A stretch of 9,724 nt of DNA. Source: Holophagae bacterium (GTDB lineage: Bacteria; Acidobacteriota; Thermoanaerobaculia; Thermoanaerobaculales; Sulfomarinibacteraceae). This document shows positions 1 through 6,560 of the stretch, one piece after another. How positions within the stretch are numbered: the stretch's first letter is position 1; each line of letters begins with the position of its first letter. The stretch lies in the NCBI GenBank assembly GCA_030609785.1, contig JAUWTC010000052.1, positions 1 through 9,724 of the forward strand. The letters run 5' to 3'. Below the pieces are notes generated by a model that was not told where the DNA came from, made no database searches, and was given only the letters and a program-made list of their open reading frames with translations. The position numbers and the translations under genes were made by a program.

Positions 1-149
1 ACACCCAACGGAGCCTCCTGTCACGGCAGGACGAAATGGCCGCCTCCGAAGGAAACGCTATTTCCAACCTGATCCGTCTCTACCGCGCCCTGGGAGGCGG
101 TTGGGATCCTGAGGCGCCGATCGAAGTTCCACCCACCGATCAGAGTTGA
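1..149 (+). CDS. Efflux transporter outer-membrane factor, C-terminal end only (NodT/OprM-like)
   Basis: This is the 3' end of a gene that starts left of the window; the first whole codon is at base 3 and the TGA stop is at 147-149, giving 48 visible residues. The segment reads RSLLSRQDEMAASEG, then NLIRLYRALGGGW. This matches the end of TolC/OprM/NodT outer-membrane factors, where a last long helix (typically L..Q..L..A) is followed by 'LYKALGGGW'. Family members form trimeric outer-membrane and periplasmic channels for RND or ABC exporters. The substrate cannot be inferred, because the pump genes would lie outside the window. The next gene starts 12 bp after the stop on the same strand, so the two are probably cotranscribed. 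No short-chain alternative explains the GGGW ending as well. Confidence 0.82.
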   Translation, partial: TQRSLLSRQDEMAASEGNAISNLIRLYRALGGGWDPEAPIEVPPTDQS

Positions 150-161
150 AAACCACGTCGA

Positions 162-1070
162 ATGAAGATTATTGACGCTATCCGCCTTGCCGTTATGGTG
201 GTCTTGATGACCATGGTCGCATCCACCGGCTCGGCCCAGGAACTCGAGCCTCGCGCCTATAGAACCATGCCCACCGGGCTCAACGCCGCGGCATTCGTCT
301 ATATCTTTTCCTCCGGCAACGTTGTCACCGAACCGTCGACGCCGATCGAGGATCTGGAGGCCGAAGCCCATACGGTCGTCCTGGGCTATGTGCGATCCTT
401 CGGCTTGTTCGGGCGTTCGGCCAACCTGATGCTGTCGATGCCCTACGTCTACATGAGTGGTTCGGCAACGATCGGCGGTTCCTTTGTCGAGGCAGATCGG
501 GCCGGGTGGGCGACGCCCCGGGTCCGGTTGGCCGTCAACCTGCTCGGCGGGCCCGCACTGAAGCCCAAGGAGTTCGCCCAGTACAAACAGGGGCGCAACC
601 TCGGCGTCAGTCTGACCGTGGCGCCGCCCGGCGGCCAGTACACGTCGGATCACCTGATCAATTTCGGCACCAACCGATGGGCCTTCAAACCGGAGATCGG
701 CTACTCGAGTATCAAGGGACAATGGATCTTCGAAGGGGCCGTCGGAGTCTGGGTCTTCACGACCAATACGGACGCACCCGGCGGAGTGACCCGGCGGCAG
801 GATCCGATCGGCAACTTTCAAGGCCACATCAGCTACAACTTCACCCCCGGCCTTTGGTTGGCGCTGAATGCCAACTACTTCACCGGCGGAGAGACGACCA
901 TCGATGAGGTGCACAAAGACGACCTCCAGAAGAACTCCCGAGTGGGGCTGACCCTCTCCCTTCCCGCGGGACGGGGGAAGAGCGTCAAACTGGCGGCCCA
1001 CACCGGCGCCATCACCTCAGTCGGCGCCGACTTCGACATCGCCACCATCGCGTATCAGGTTATCTGGTAA
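162..1070 (+). CDS. MetA-pathway-type outer-membrane beta-barrel protein (Phenol_MetA_deg-like transporter family)
   Basis: The product is 302 residues. Residues 1-25 form a Sec signal peptide: basic start, hydrophobic core, probable cut after GSA before Gln26. The mature protein has alternating hydrophobic strands with many aromatic and Gly residues, and it ends YQVIW, an aromatic C-terminal residue as in outer-membrane barrels folded by BAM. The middle (about residues 130-210), including 'QYTSDHLINFGTNRWAF' and 'KPEIGYS', is typical of proteins annotated as 'putative MetA-pathway of phenol degradation' or simply 'transporter'. These are presumed outer-membrane channels of unproven substrate, and the name does not show a role in phenol catabolism. 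The gene follows the efflux outer-membrane factor by 12 bp with no strong Shine-Dalgarno site, so it probably depends on upstream translation. The last 54 bp overlap the convergent GFA gene. Confidence 0.75.
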   Translation: MKIIDAIRLAVMVVLMTMVASTGSAQELEPRAYRTMPTGLNAAAFVYIFSSGNVVTEPSTPIEDLEAEAHTVVLGYVRSFGLFGRSANLMLSMPYVYMSGSATIGGSFVEADRAGWATPRVRLAVNLLGGPALKPKEFAQYKQGRNLGVSLTVAPPGGQYTSDHLINFGTNRWAFKPEIGYSSIKGQWIFEGAVGVWVFTTNTDAPGGVTRRQDPIGNFQGHISYNFTPGLWLALNANYFTGGETTIDEVHKDDLQKNSRVGLTLSLPAGRGKSVKLAAHTGAITSVGADFDIATIAYQVIW

Positions 1071-1493
1071 CGCTTCCACTCCCGTCGGGCCTCCCAATTT
1101 TCTGAGATCGTCAGCCACTGTGACCCAGTGAACCTGCCGGTCCCAATAGACGTGCACCGACGGTTTTTTCGAAATTTCACCGTGAACGAACGGCAGGGCG
1201 ATGTGCATTTCATCGGCCCACCGGGTGGAGCTGAAAAACATCGTGCTCCCGCACTCCGAGCAGAAGCCTCTCTTCGCCTCCTCGCTGCTGTGAAACCACC
1301 GCAGATCGTCTCCGCCTCCGGTGAGGTGAAAATGCTCTGTCGAGACACCGAACCACGTGACAAATGGAGCGCCATGGGCCCGGCGACAGAGGTCACAGTG
1401 ACAGTGTCCGCACCACTTGACGGGTTCTTCGACCTCAAACGTCACCCGACCGCACAGGCACGATCCGGTCACAGTCCCAGTGTTTTCTTGCAT
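1017..1493 (-). CDS. GFA/CENP-V-type zinc-binding protein (glutathione-dependent formaldehyde-activating enzyme family)
   Basis: The product is 158 residues. The fold is marked by the family's cysteine set: Cys12-x-Cys14 ('GSCLCGRVTFEV'), Cys31-x-Cys33-x2-Cys36 ('CHCDLCRR') and Cys78-x2-Cys81 ('GFCSECGSTMFF'), which bind one or two zinc ions. The founding member, Gfa, was described as helping formaldehyde react with glutathione, but most relatives have no known substrate, so only a zinc-fold assignment is safe. I start at the ATG at 1493-1491 because AGGAGG (1498-1503) lies 4 bp upstream. An in-frame ATG at 1511 would add six residues but has no good ribosome site. The usual family end ('VADDL', then a Gly-rich turn) is followed by about 24 extra residues that run into the 3' end of the convergent barrel gene. 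The gene stands alone on its strand and is divergent from the small protein at 1577. Confidence 0.85.
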   Translation of the reverse strand: MQENTGTVTGSCLCGRVTFEVEEPVKWCGHCHCDLCRRAHGAPFVTWFGVSTEHFHLTGGGDDLRWFHSSEEAKRGFCSECGSTMFFSSTRWADEMHIALPFVHGEISKKPSVHVYWDRQVHWVTVADDLRKLGGPTGVEALPDNLIRDGGDVEVGAD

Positions 1494-1497
1494 CGTT

Positions 1498-1503
1498 CCT
1501 CCT
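1498..1503 (-). promoter_or_regulatory. Ribosome binding site deciding the GFA gene start
   Basis: On the minus strand, AGGAGG is followed by AACG and then ATG at 1493. This is a near-perfect Shine-Dalgarno site, and it selects the 158-residue form over the longer in-frame start at 1511. Confidence 0.8.
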
Positions 1504-1565
1504 ATTTTCATTCTCTCATGAGGCCCTCGGCCGGAGTATCATGTCGGCAATACGTCGCTGATTGC

Positions 1566-1570
1566 GGAGG
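1566..1570 (+). promoter_or_regulatory. Ribosome binding site of the small MscS-C-like protein
   Basis: GGAGG is followed by AAATCG and the ATG at 1577. An in-frame TTG at 1562 would overlap this site, so the ATG is the better start. The site argues that this short frame is really translated. Confidence 0.7.
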
Positions 1571-1576
1571 AAATCG

Positions 1577-1744
1577 ATGTTTGAACAAATCCTGACCAAA
1601 ACCTACTACATCAAAAAAGAAGCCGACATCATGGAGACCCAGACCGAAGTCAACATGGAGGTCCTACGACGCTTCAACGTTGCGGGCTTGGAGTTCGCCT
1701 TCCCAACCCAGACGCTTTATACGATCAACCAGGAAAGTCCCTGA
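1577..1744 (+). CDS. Small protein: isolated MscS-type mechanosensitive-channel C-terminal domain
   Basis: The product is 55 residues. Its second half, 'NMEVLRRFNVAGLEFAFPTQ' followed by TLY, is the signature that ends many MscS-family channels (pattern N.EILR.F...GIEFAFPTQT.Y), and 'KTYYIKK' upstream fits the preceding beta strand. Full channels add transmembrane helices and a beta domain before this alpha/beta segment. Here there is no room for them: an in-frame stop lies at 1559-1561, and the GFA gene occupies the upstream DNA on the other strand. Yet the ATG has a strong GGAGG at 1566-1570, 6 bp away, so it looks translated and not simply decayed. It ends 18 bp before the M48 protease gene, which suggests one operon. 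It may be a remnant of a deleted channel gene that gained a start, or a functional free domain. It has no signal peptide or membrane helix, so it would be cytoplasmic. Confidence 0.7.
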   Translation: MFEQILTKTYYIKKEADIMETQTEVNMEVLRRFNVAGLEFAFPTQTLYTINQESP

Positions 1745-1752
1745 CCCGAAGC

Positions 1753-1757
1753 GGAGG
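1753..1757 (+). promoter_or_regulatory. Ribosome binding site of the M48 protease
   Basis: GGAGG is followed by TTCCC and the ATG at 1763. It lies within the 18-bp gap after the upstream small gene, so the two genes can be translated independently from one message. Confidence 0.75.
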
Positions 1758-1762
1758 TTCCC

Positions 1763-3235
1763 ATGAGCCGGTTATCTCTCAAATCCCTGATTGCCAGTGG
1801 AAAGACAGCCCTCGCCGCGGGCGCCCTCATCGTCGCCGCGGCCTGCACGCTCAATCCGGCCACCGGGCGACGGCAGCTGTCACTGATCGGCGAGCAACAA
1901 GAGATCGCCATGGGCCTCCAGTACGACAAGGGCGTCACCGCCGAGTTCGGCCTCTACCCCGACGAGGAACTCCAGAAATACATCCAGGACATCGGCCACC
2001 GGCTGGCGGCCGTGTCCGAGAGACCGCACCTCCCCTGGCAGTTCAAGGTAGTCGATGACGACACCGTCAACGCTTTCGCCGTTCCCGGCGGCTTCATCTA
2101 CATGACCCGCGGCATCCTCGCCCACTTCAACTCCGAAGCCCAACTGGCGACGGTGATGGGACATGAGATCGGCCATGTCACGGCACGGCACAGCGTCGAG
2201 CAGATCAGTCGGGCCCAGTTGGCGCAGTTGGGAGTCGGGATCGCAACCGTGGCCTCGGAGGAATTCAGAAAGTACTCCGGGCTGGCGGACCTGGGTCTCG
2301 GTGTCCTCTTTCTGAAATTCAGCCGCGACGACGAGAGTCAAGCCGACAGCCTCGGCATGCGCTACCTTCTCCGGACCGGCTACGATCCCCACGAAGCCCC
2401 CAGGGTGTTTGAGATGCTGGAACGACACGGCCAGGTCCAGGGTCAGGCCCGGCTGCCCGAGTGGCAGGCAACCCATCCCAGTCCCGACCGCCGGGTGGCC
2501 AACCTCGAGGAGATGATCAGCCAACTTCCTCCCGAGCAGCAAGAGGGCACGATCAAACGGAATGAGTACCTCAGACGGTTGGACGGCATGACTTTCGGCA
2601 AGGACCCGCGACAAGGATATTCGGTCGCCTCGACCTTCTACCACCCGGACATGGCTTTCCGCATGGATTTCCCGAAAGACTGGCGGATCGTCAACCAGCG
2701 CCAACTGGTCGCCGGGGTTAACAAAGACCAGAACGCATTCGTCGTCCTGACCCTGGCCCAGGGGGAGACACCCCAAGAGGCAGAAAGGGCCTTCTTTGCC
2801 CAGGAGGGCATCCGCAAGGGTCCCCAGTGGCGAAAGGGCTTCCGGCATTTCGAGGTCACCCCCCAAACCGATGCTACCGGCAACACACCGCCCCCGATCC
2901 GCGGCACCGTCGGCTTCAGGACCCACGAAGGCCACGTCTTTCGTCTGATCTGCTACACCTCGGCCGATACATGGAAGACCTACAGCAACGCGATGTACCG
3001 CTCCCTACCCAGCTTCAAACGGCTGAAGGACCCACGGTACCTCGATGTCCACGCCAAAAAGCTCAAGATCGTCAAGCTGACCCGTAAGATGAGCCTGGAG
3101 CAGTTCAACCGTCAGAATCCCTCGACCATCGAGCTGGACGCCCTGGCCGTGCTCAACGGGGTCGAGGCATCCGAGGTCCTGCCCAAAGGCACCCTGGTCA
3201 AACGAGTAGTGGGGAAGGACCCGCCGAAGAACTAG
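1763..3235 (+). CDS. M48-family zinc metalloprotease lipoprotein (BepA/LoiP-like class)
   Basis: The product is 490 residues. An N-terminal lipoprotein signal ends in the lipobox VAAAC, so Cys28 is probably lipidated and the enzyme faces the periplasm. The mature start 'TLNPATGRRQLSLI' is typical of this M48 group. The catalytic core has HEIGH at residues 134-138 (His134 and His138 bind zinc, Glu135 is catalytic). A second helix, 'RDDESQAD', supplies the probable third zinc ligand, Glu191. Before the motif lies 'NAFAVPGGFIYMTRG', the conserved edge strand. The C-terminal half (about 260-425) has no TPR pattern that I can see, unlike BepA. The last 65 residues look LysM-like, a common tail in this group. 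Relatives degrade misassembled outer-membrane proteins, but the substrate here is unknown. The start is fixed by GGAGG at 1753-1757, 5 bp before ATG. It probably forms an operon with the 55-residue protein. Confidence 0.9.
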   Translation: MSRLSLKSLIASGKTALAAGALIVAAACTLNPATGRRQLSLIGEQQEIAMGLQYDKGVTAEFGLYPDEELQKYIQDIGHRLAAVSERPHLPWQFKVVDDDTVNAFAVPGGFIYMTRGILAHFNSEAQLATVMGHEIGHVTARHSVEQISRAQLAQLGVGIATVASEEFRKYSGLADLGLGVLFLKFSRDDESQADSLGMRYLLRTGYDPHEAPRVFEMLERHGQVQGQARLPEWQATHPSPDRRVANLEEMISQLPPEQQEGTIKRNEYLRRLDGMTFGKDPRQGYSVASTFYHPDMAFRMDFPKDWRIVNQRQLVAGVNKDQNAFVVLTLAQGETPQEAERAFFAQEGIRKGPQWRKGFRHFEVTPQTDATGNTPPPIRGTVGFRTHEGHVFRLICYTSADTWKTYSNAMYRSLPSFKRLKDPRYLDVHAKKLKIVKLTRKMSLEQFNRQNPSTIELDALAVLNGVEASEVLPKGTLVKRVVGKDPPKN

Positions 3236-3647
3236 GCGGGCCAGGAACCGCGACCGCATCCGAACAGCCAACGCCGACGCACAAAATCGGGGGCGCCCCT
3301 CCCGGACGGGGGTGCGGGGTCAGGCCTTCTTCACCCGGCATCCCTTCCAATACCGGTATCGCTGCGAAGAATGCCTGACCGGGCTCCCCTCGGCGGTGCT
3401 GCCGGCAACCGAGTCTCGGCCAACGCCGGAGGCCGCCGCTCGTCATTTCTGTGGGGCCGTGTGTTCGTTGCGTGTCTCGTCAGGCTTCGGCCCCGCGGAA
3501 ATGGCGACGCTGGGTCGCCTGCAAGGCGGACCAGAAGGCCGGGGTTGGCATCAAGGTCCGGTGGCCACGTCCGGGGCTGGAGACCGCGGGCAGCGACCGC
3601 GTCAGGAAACCGGGGCGGCAGCCGGGATCGCGGCCCCTGACGCTCAT
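3236..3647. other. Convergent intergenic region, GC-rich, no credible gene
   Basis: These 412 bp lie between the ends of the M48 and vWA genes. Open frames here are Pro/Arg/Gly-rich and look like chance frames of GC-rich DNA. What can be seen is structure. A 7-bp stem GCGCCCC (3293-3299) pairs with GGGGTGC (3309-3315), with one G-U pair and a 9-nt loop but no U-run, so it is at best a weak transcription end for the M48 gene. The long inverted repeat at 3318-3380 follows. A further pairing is possible between GTGGGGCCG (3451-3459) and CGGCCCCGC (3488-3496). The 3382-3647 part is otherwise featureless to me. It could be decayed coding DNA or an unrecognised RNA. Confidence 0.55.
3318..3380. repeat. 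Long imperfect inverted repeat with a nested palindrome (REP-like)
   Basis: The left arm GGTCAGGCCTTCTTC (3318-3332) and right arm GAAGAATGCCTGACC (3366-3380) pair at 14 of 15 positions across a 33-bp centre. The centre holds the perfect 10-bp palindrome ATACCGGTAT (3350-3359). The position between two convergent genes and the GTCAGGC-type ends recall extragenic palindromes mobilised by REP-associated tyrosine transposases, but that link is from memory of such sequences and no transposase is present. It could also serve as a bidirectional transcription end. Confidence 0.6.
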
Positions 3648-5897
3648 TCACCGCCTCCTCAACCCACGAGCCGTGCCGACCATCTCCACCAGAGCGTCAA
3701 AACGCTCAGGGTCTTCGATGCCCTGATCTTCCAACCGGTGCAGACGACGCCGCACATCCTCAAGATTACCGTCCTTGGCCCAATAGGCCCCCTTGAGGAT
3801 CTCGGCGAACTCGGCGACGGTCGAGGCCAGTTTCAAGGCCGGCGAGGCGTCTTCCCAGCTCTTGGCCAACTGAGAGACCCGGAGCGTCTCGTCGAGTTCG
3901 ATCTCACCGTCCCCGCCCATCGGACGGTAGCGCAAACGCAATGTGGCTACCCTTCCGCGACGCGCGGCTTCGGGCCGAAGCTTGACCTCGTAGACCGCGG
4001 TGACCGTGTGCCCGGCGCCGATCTCGCCGGCGTCGACCGTGGGATCACGGAAGAGGTGGTCGGCGATGTCACGGTTCTCATACCCCAGGAGGCGCCAACG
4101 CGAGACGACGCCGGGGTCGAACTCCACCTGGGCCTTGGCGTCATGGCCCAGGGTCAGGAGGGTCCCGGTCAACTCTTCGACAAAAATCCGCCGCGCCTCA
4201 CCGAGTTCATCGACGTAGGCGTAGCGCCCGTTGCCGGTGTCCGCCAACTGCTCCATCAGGGTGTCGTTGTAGTTCCCCATGCCGAAACCGACTGTGGTCA
4301 ACTCGATGCCGTCACCGGCCTCGCGCCGGATGCGCTTGAGGATCGAGTTGGGGCCGGTTCGCCCGACGTTGGCGACGCCGTCCGAGCACAGGATGACCCG
4401 GCGAATTCGACCGTCCTTATCCCCGTCACTGAGCAGATCATAGGCGAGAACGAGGCCCTCCTCGGCGTTGGTCGCACCTCCAGCCTGCAGCCGATCGATC
4501 GCCCGACGGATTTCGTCATGATCGGTCGTCGGCTTGAGTAGTACCCGACCCGACGAGCCGTACACAACCAGACCAACGTAATCGTCTCGGCGGAGGTTTT
4601 CCAGAAGCTCGAACAAGGCCTTCTTGACCAGACCCAGGCGGTTCTCGCGATTCATCGAGCCGGAAATATCGACGCAGAAGACCAGGACCGCAGACGGACG
4701 ATCAGCGGCATCAACCTCACGGGCCTTGACGGCCAGGCGCAGCGTGTAGGTGCGCTCGCTCGAGGCGAAGGCCGACGGAGCGCCCTCAACGATCAGGCGA
4801 AAATCAGATCTTCGGGGCGGAACGTCGCCATAGTCGAAGGAATTCACAAACTCCTCGACCCTGATGGCAGCTCGTGGCGGCATGTTGCCGTCCCGAAGGT
4901 AGCGTCGCGCCACCGTGAAGGACCCGGTGTCGACGTCCATGCCGAAGGTCGAGAGCCGATCGTCCTCGGTATCGACAAAAGGATTGACTCCGGTGTGTTC
5001 GAAGAAGATATCGCCGTAGGGCTTGTCGTTGGGTTCGGCCGTGCCTCCGGTCGAGGGCTGGGCAACCACACCGCGGCCCTTTGATTCCTTCGGTGGGGAG
5101 GAGTTGCGGTAGGCCAGGATCATCGAGTCCTTGCTCTCCCGTTCGACCTTCTTGTAGAGTTCTCTCTCGTTTCGAACAACCGGCATCGAAGGCGTAGGAC
5201 GCCGCTCGGCTCCTGCCTCCCCAATTCCAAGCTGTGCGGTGTCGATAACTGGCGAGCTTCCAGTCACCCGAATTTCTTCCGCAATTTCCGCCGGTTCCAG
5301 GACGATGTTGAGCACGGTCTCCGACTTTCCGACAACTGCCTGGGTGCGAAGCCCCTCCTGCCAACGAGCGGCCTCGGGAGGTGGCTCGGCCGGCGCCGGA
5401 TCGAGCAACAGGAACGACTTGGCCTGGGACCTCTTTTCTCCCCCTCGGGTCCTGGAAGCGATCTGCCCAGGAGGCGCCCCCGCCGTCACTGGTTCGGCCC
5501 CCGAAAGGCCCCCATCGTGATCAATCTTCATCTCGAGCGCCGGCGCCTCGGCGAAGGACTCATCCAACTCGACCATCCGGCCGCCGACTTCGTCTCCGGC
5601 AGCGTCGTCAGCCCCGAATACACCGCGTTCGTTTTTGGCCGCCAGCACCTTCTCGATCGAGGGCCGCTCGTGCCGCAGTTCCCAGGTCACGGCCCCGGTC
5701 AGGGCGATGGTCACCGCCGCAGCCGCGGCCATCCACACGGGACGCCGGTGAAACCGCCGTCGGTGTTCTTCGTGTTCGAATTCCGGATGCAGCTCGATCT
5801 CTGCCGGAATGTCATTGATGATCCGTGCCGCCAGATCTTCAGGCGGGGGCGGCACGGGCGTGTTCTCCAACCGACGGATCAGATCTCGTTCGGTCAT
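3648..5897 (-). CDS. Membrane-anchored vWA-domain protein, YfbK-like (vWF_A N-terminal, VWA, DUF3520)
   Basis: The product is 749 residues. Residues 1-53 are charged and probably cytoplasmic, with 'PPPPEDLAARIINDIP'. Residues 54-72 form one transmembrane helix (VWMAAAAAVTIALTGAV). Residues 75-290 are a low-complexity linker. About 294-390 is the vWF_A N-terminal domain ('GVNPFVDTEDDRLSTFGMDV'). About 403-575 is the VWA domain with a complete MIDAS metal site: Asp410-x-Ser412-x-Ser414 (DISGSM), Thr476 and Asp506. About 575-745 is DUF3520. VWA domains bind partners through the metal, so this part would act outside the inner membrane. The start has GGAGG 7 bp upstream and overlaps the sigma gene stop by 4 bp (ATGA), so translation is probably coupled. 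The N-terminal segment sits where anti-sigma factors hold their sigma, but I see no zinc-binding HxxxCxxC motif. A linker segment (193-224) resembles a TonB-dependent receptor. E. coli YfbK is the known homologue type, and its role is not well defined. Confidence 0.88.
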   Translation of the reverse strand: MTERDLIRRLENTPVPPPPEDLAARIINDIPAEIELHPEFEHEEHRRRFHRRPVWMAAAAAVTIALTGAVTWELRHERPSIEKVLAAKNERGVFGADDAAGDEVGGRMVELDESFAEAPALEMKIDHDGGLSGAEPVTAGAPPGQIASRTRGGEKRSQAKSFLLLDPAPAEPPPEAARWQEGLRTQAVVGKSETVLNIVLEPAEIAEEIRVTGSSPVIDTAQLGIGEAGAERRPTPSMPVVRNERELYKKVERESKDSMILAYRNSSPPKESKGRGVVAQPSTGGTAEPNDKPYGDIFFEHTGVNPFVDTEDDRLSTFGMDVDTGSFTVARRYLRDGNMPPRAAIRVEEFVNSFDYGDVPPRRSDFRLIVEGAPSAFASSERTYTLRLAVKAREVDAADRPSAVLVFCVDISGSMNRENRLGLVKKALFELLENLRRDDYVGLVVYGSSGRVLLKPTTDHDEIRRAIDRLQAGGATNAEEGLVLAYDLLSDGDKDGRIRRVILCSDGVANVGRTGPNSILKRIRREAGDGIELTTVGFGMGNYNDTLMEQLADTGNGRYAYVDELGEARRIFVEELTGTLLTLGHDAKAQVEFDPGVVSRWRLLGYENRDIADHLFRDPTVDAGEIGAGHTVTAVYEVKLRPEAARRGRVATLRLRYRPMGGDGEIELDETLRVSQLAKSWEDASPALKLASTVAEFAEILKGAYWAKDGNLEDVRRRLHRLEDQGIEDPERFDALVEMVGTARGLRRR

Positions 5898-6481
5898 GAC
5901 GCCACCTCCAATTCGGTCCTGAGGATCGACAGGGCCTTCCGTAAACGTTTTCGGACGGCCACCTCGGATATCCCGTCGGCCGCCGCCAATTCCTTGACCG
6001 AAACCTCACCCCAGAAACGAGCACTGACCGTTTCCCGCAGGGGATCCGGCAGGTCGAGGACGGCCCGTCTGAGCCCCTCGTCCTGCTGGGCCTGCTGGGC
6101 GGCCATCTCCGGACCCGGGTTCGGGGCCGGCGTCCGCTCCACCACGCCCTCGTCCATCGCCACAACCCGGCGAGGCCGCCGGATGTGGTTGAGGAACGTC
6201 GTATAGGCGATGCGGTAGAGCCAGGTCGAAAACTGCGCCCTGCCGTCGAATGATGCCAACGAAGCCCACGCCTTACGGTAGGTGTCCTGGCACAGATCGG
6301 CGGCCAGCTCCTGGTCGCCACCGGTCAGGCGGTACAGCGAAGCCCAGGTCTTTCGGTAGGTGCGGTGCACCAGATCGTCGGCGGCCGAACGATCGCCCGA
6401 GGCAAAAGCCCTCAGTAGATCTCGTTCGGACCGCTCGTGTCCGGACCCCACAGCGGGCGGTGGTGCGTTCGAGTCGCTCAT
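5894..6481 (-). CDS. ECF-type RNA polymerase sigma factor
   Basis: The product is 195 residues. Region 2 spans about residues 37-103, with 'ELAADLCQDTYRKAWASL' (core binding) and 'FSTWLYRIAYTTFLNHIRR' (-10 recognition). A Pro/Gln-rich linker follows. Region 4 spans about 135-190, with 'LPDPLRETVSARFWGEVSVK' leading into a helix-turn-helix (about 161-184) that reads the -35 element. There is no region 1.1 or 3, as expected for the ECF class. The start is uncertain: I use the ATG at 6481 because GAGG lies 12 bp upstream. The in-frame ATG at 6499 adds MRITSA but has no ribosome site, so leaderless translation from it is possible. The downstream vWA gene overlaps by 4 bp, so the pair is one operon, and ECF factors usually sit next to their regulator. 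An unusual internal near-repeat (TYRKTWASL, TYRKAWASL) lies in region 2. Confidence 0.9.
   Translation of the reverse strand: MSDSNAPPPAVGSGHERSERDLLRAFASGDRSAADDLVHRTYRKTWASLYRLTGGDQELAADLCQDTYRKAWASLASFDGRAQFSTWLYRIAYTTFLNHIRRPRRVVAMDEGVVERTPAPNPGPEMAAQQAQQDEGLRRAVLDLPDPLRETVSARFWGEVSVKELAAADGISEVAVRKRLRKALSILRTELEVAS
6260..6362. repeat. 25-bp direct near-repeat inside the sigma factor gene
   Basis: Bases 6260-6284 and 6338-6362 match at 22 of 25 positions (both begin CGAAGCCCA and end CGGTAGGTG) and lie 78 bp apart, exactly 26 codons. They encode TYRKAWASL and TYRKTWASL in two helices of region 2. Helix similarity is expected in the family, but this level of DNA identity is higher than protein similarity requires. 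Confidence 0.6.
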
Positions 6482-6560
6482 GGCAGATGTGATCCTCATG
6501 GTACTTTGGACACGTCTTCATGCCAAAACGAAACCGGAAGAGAACGAAAAACACAATAAT

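Noticed and set aside
21..1001. 326-codon open frame on - antisense to the outer-membrane factor end and the barrel gene
   Set aside because: No ribosome site or domain, and it crosses two genes with clear family signals on +.
1494..1576. Possible promoter pair in the 83-bp divergent gap between GFA and the small MscS-C-like gene
   Set aside because: Transcription must start near here in both directions, but I could not find a -35/-10 pair better than chance; TATCAT at 1537 has no good -35 partner.
1880..2935. 351-codon open frame on - antisense to the M48 protease
   Set aside because: The + strand frame has the lipobox, HEIGH and the downstream Glu ligand; the antisense frame is a composition effect of GC-rich codons.
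3293..3315. Stem-loop after the M48 gene as an intrinsic terminator
   Set aside because: The stem includes a G-U pair and is not followed by a U-run, so it is only noted within the intergenic description.
3480..3647. 55-codon frame on - starting directly after the vWA stop (TGA then ATG), with AGGAGG 6 bp upstream
   Set aside because: The AGGAGG is also the vWA protein's final Arg codons, and the predicted peptide is Arg/Pro/Gly-rich without any motif. An alternative GTG frame at 3651-3331 is equally unconvincing. Conservation in relatives would change this view.
3312..4541. Long open frame (409 codons) on + antisense to the vWA gene
   Set aside because: It lies opposite the DUF3520 and VWA coding region, has no domain pattern I recognise and an antisense-type composition, while the minus-strand protein has intact domains.
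5517..6206. 229-codon open frame on + antisense to the sigma/vWA junction
   Set aside because: The minus strand carries two recognisable, overlapping genes here; the + frame has no recognisable motif.
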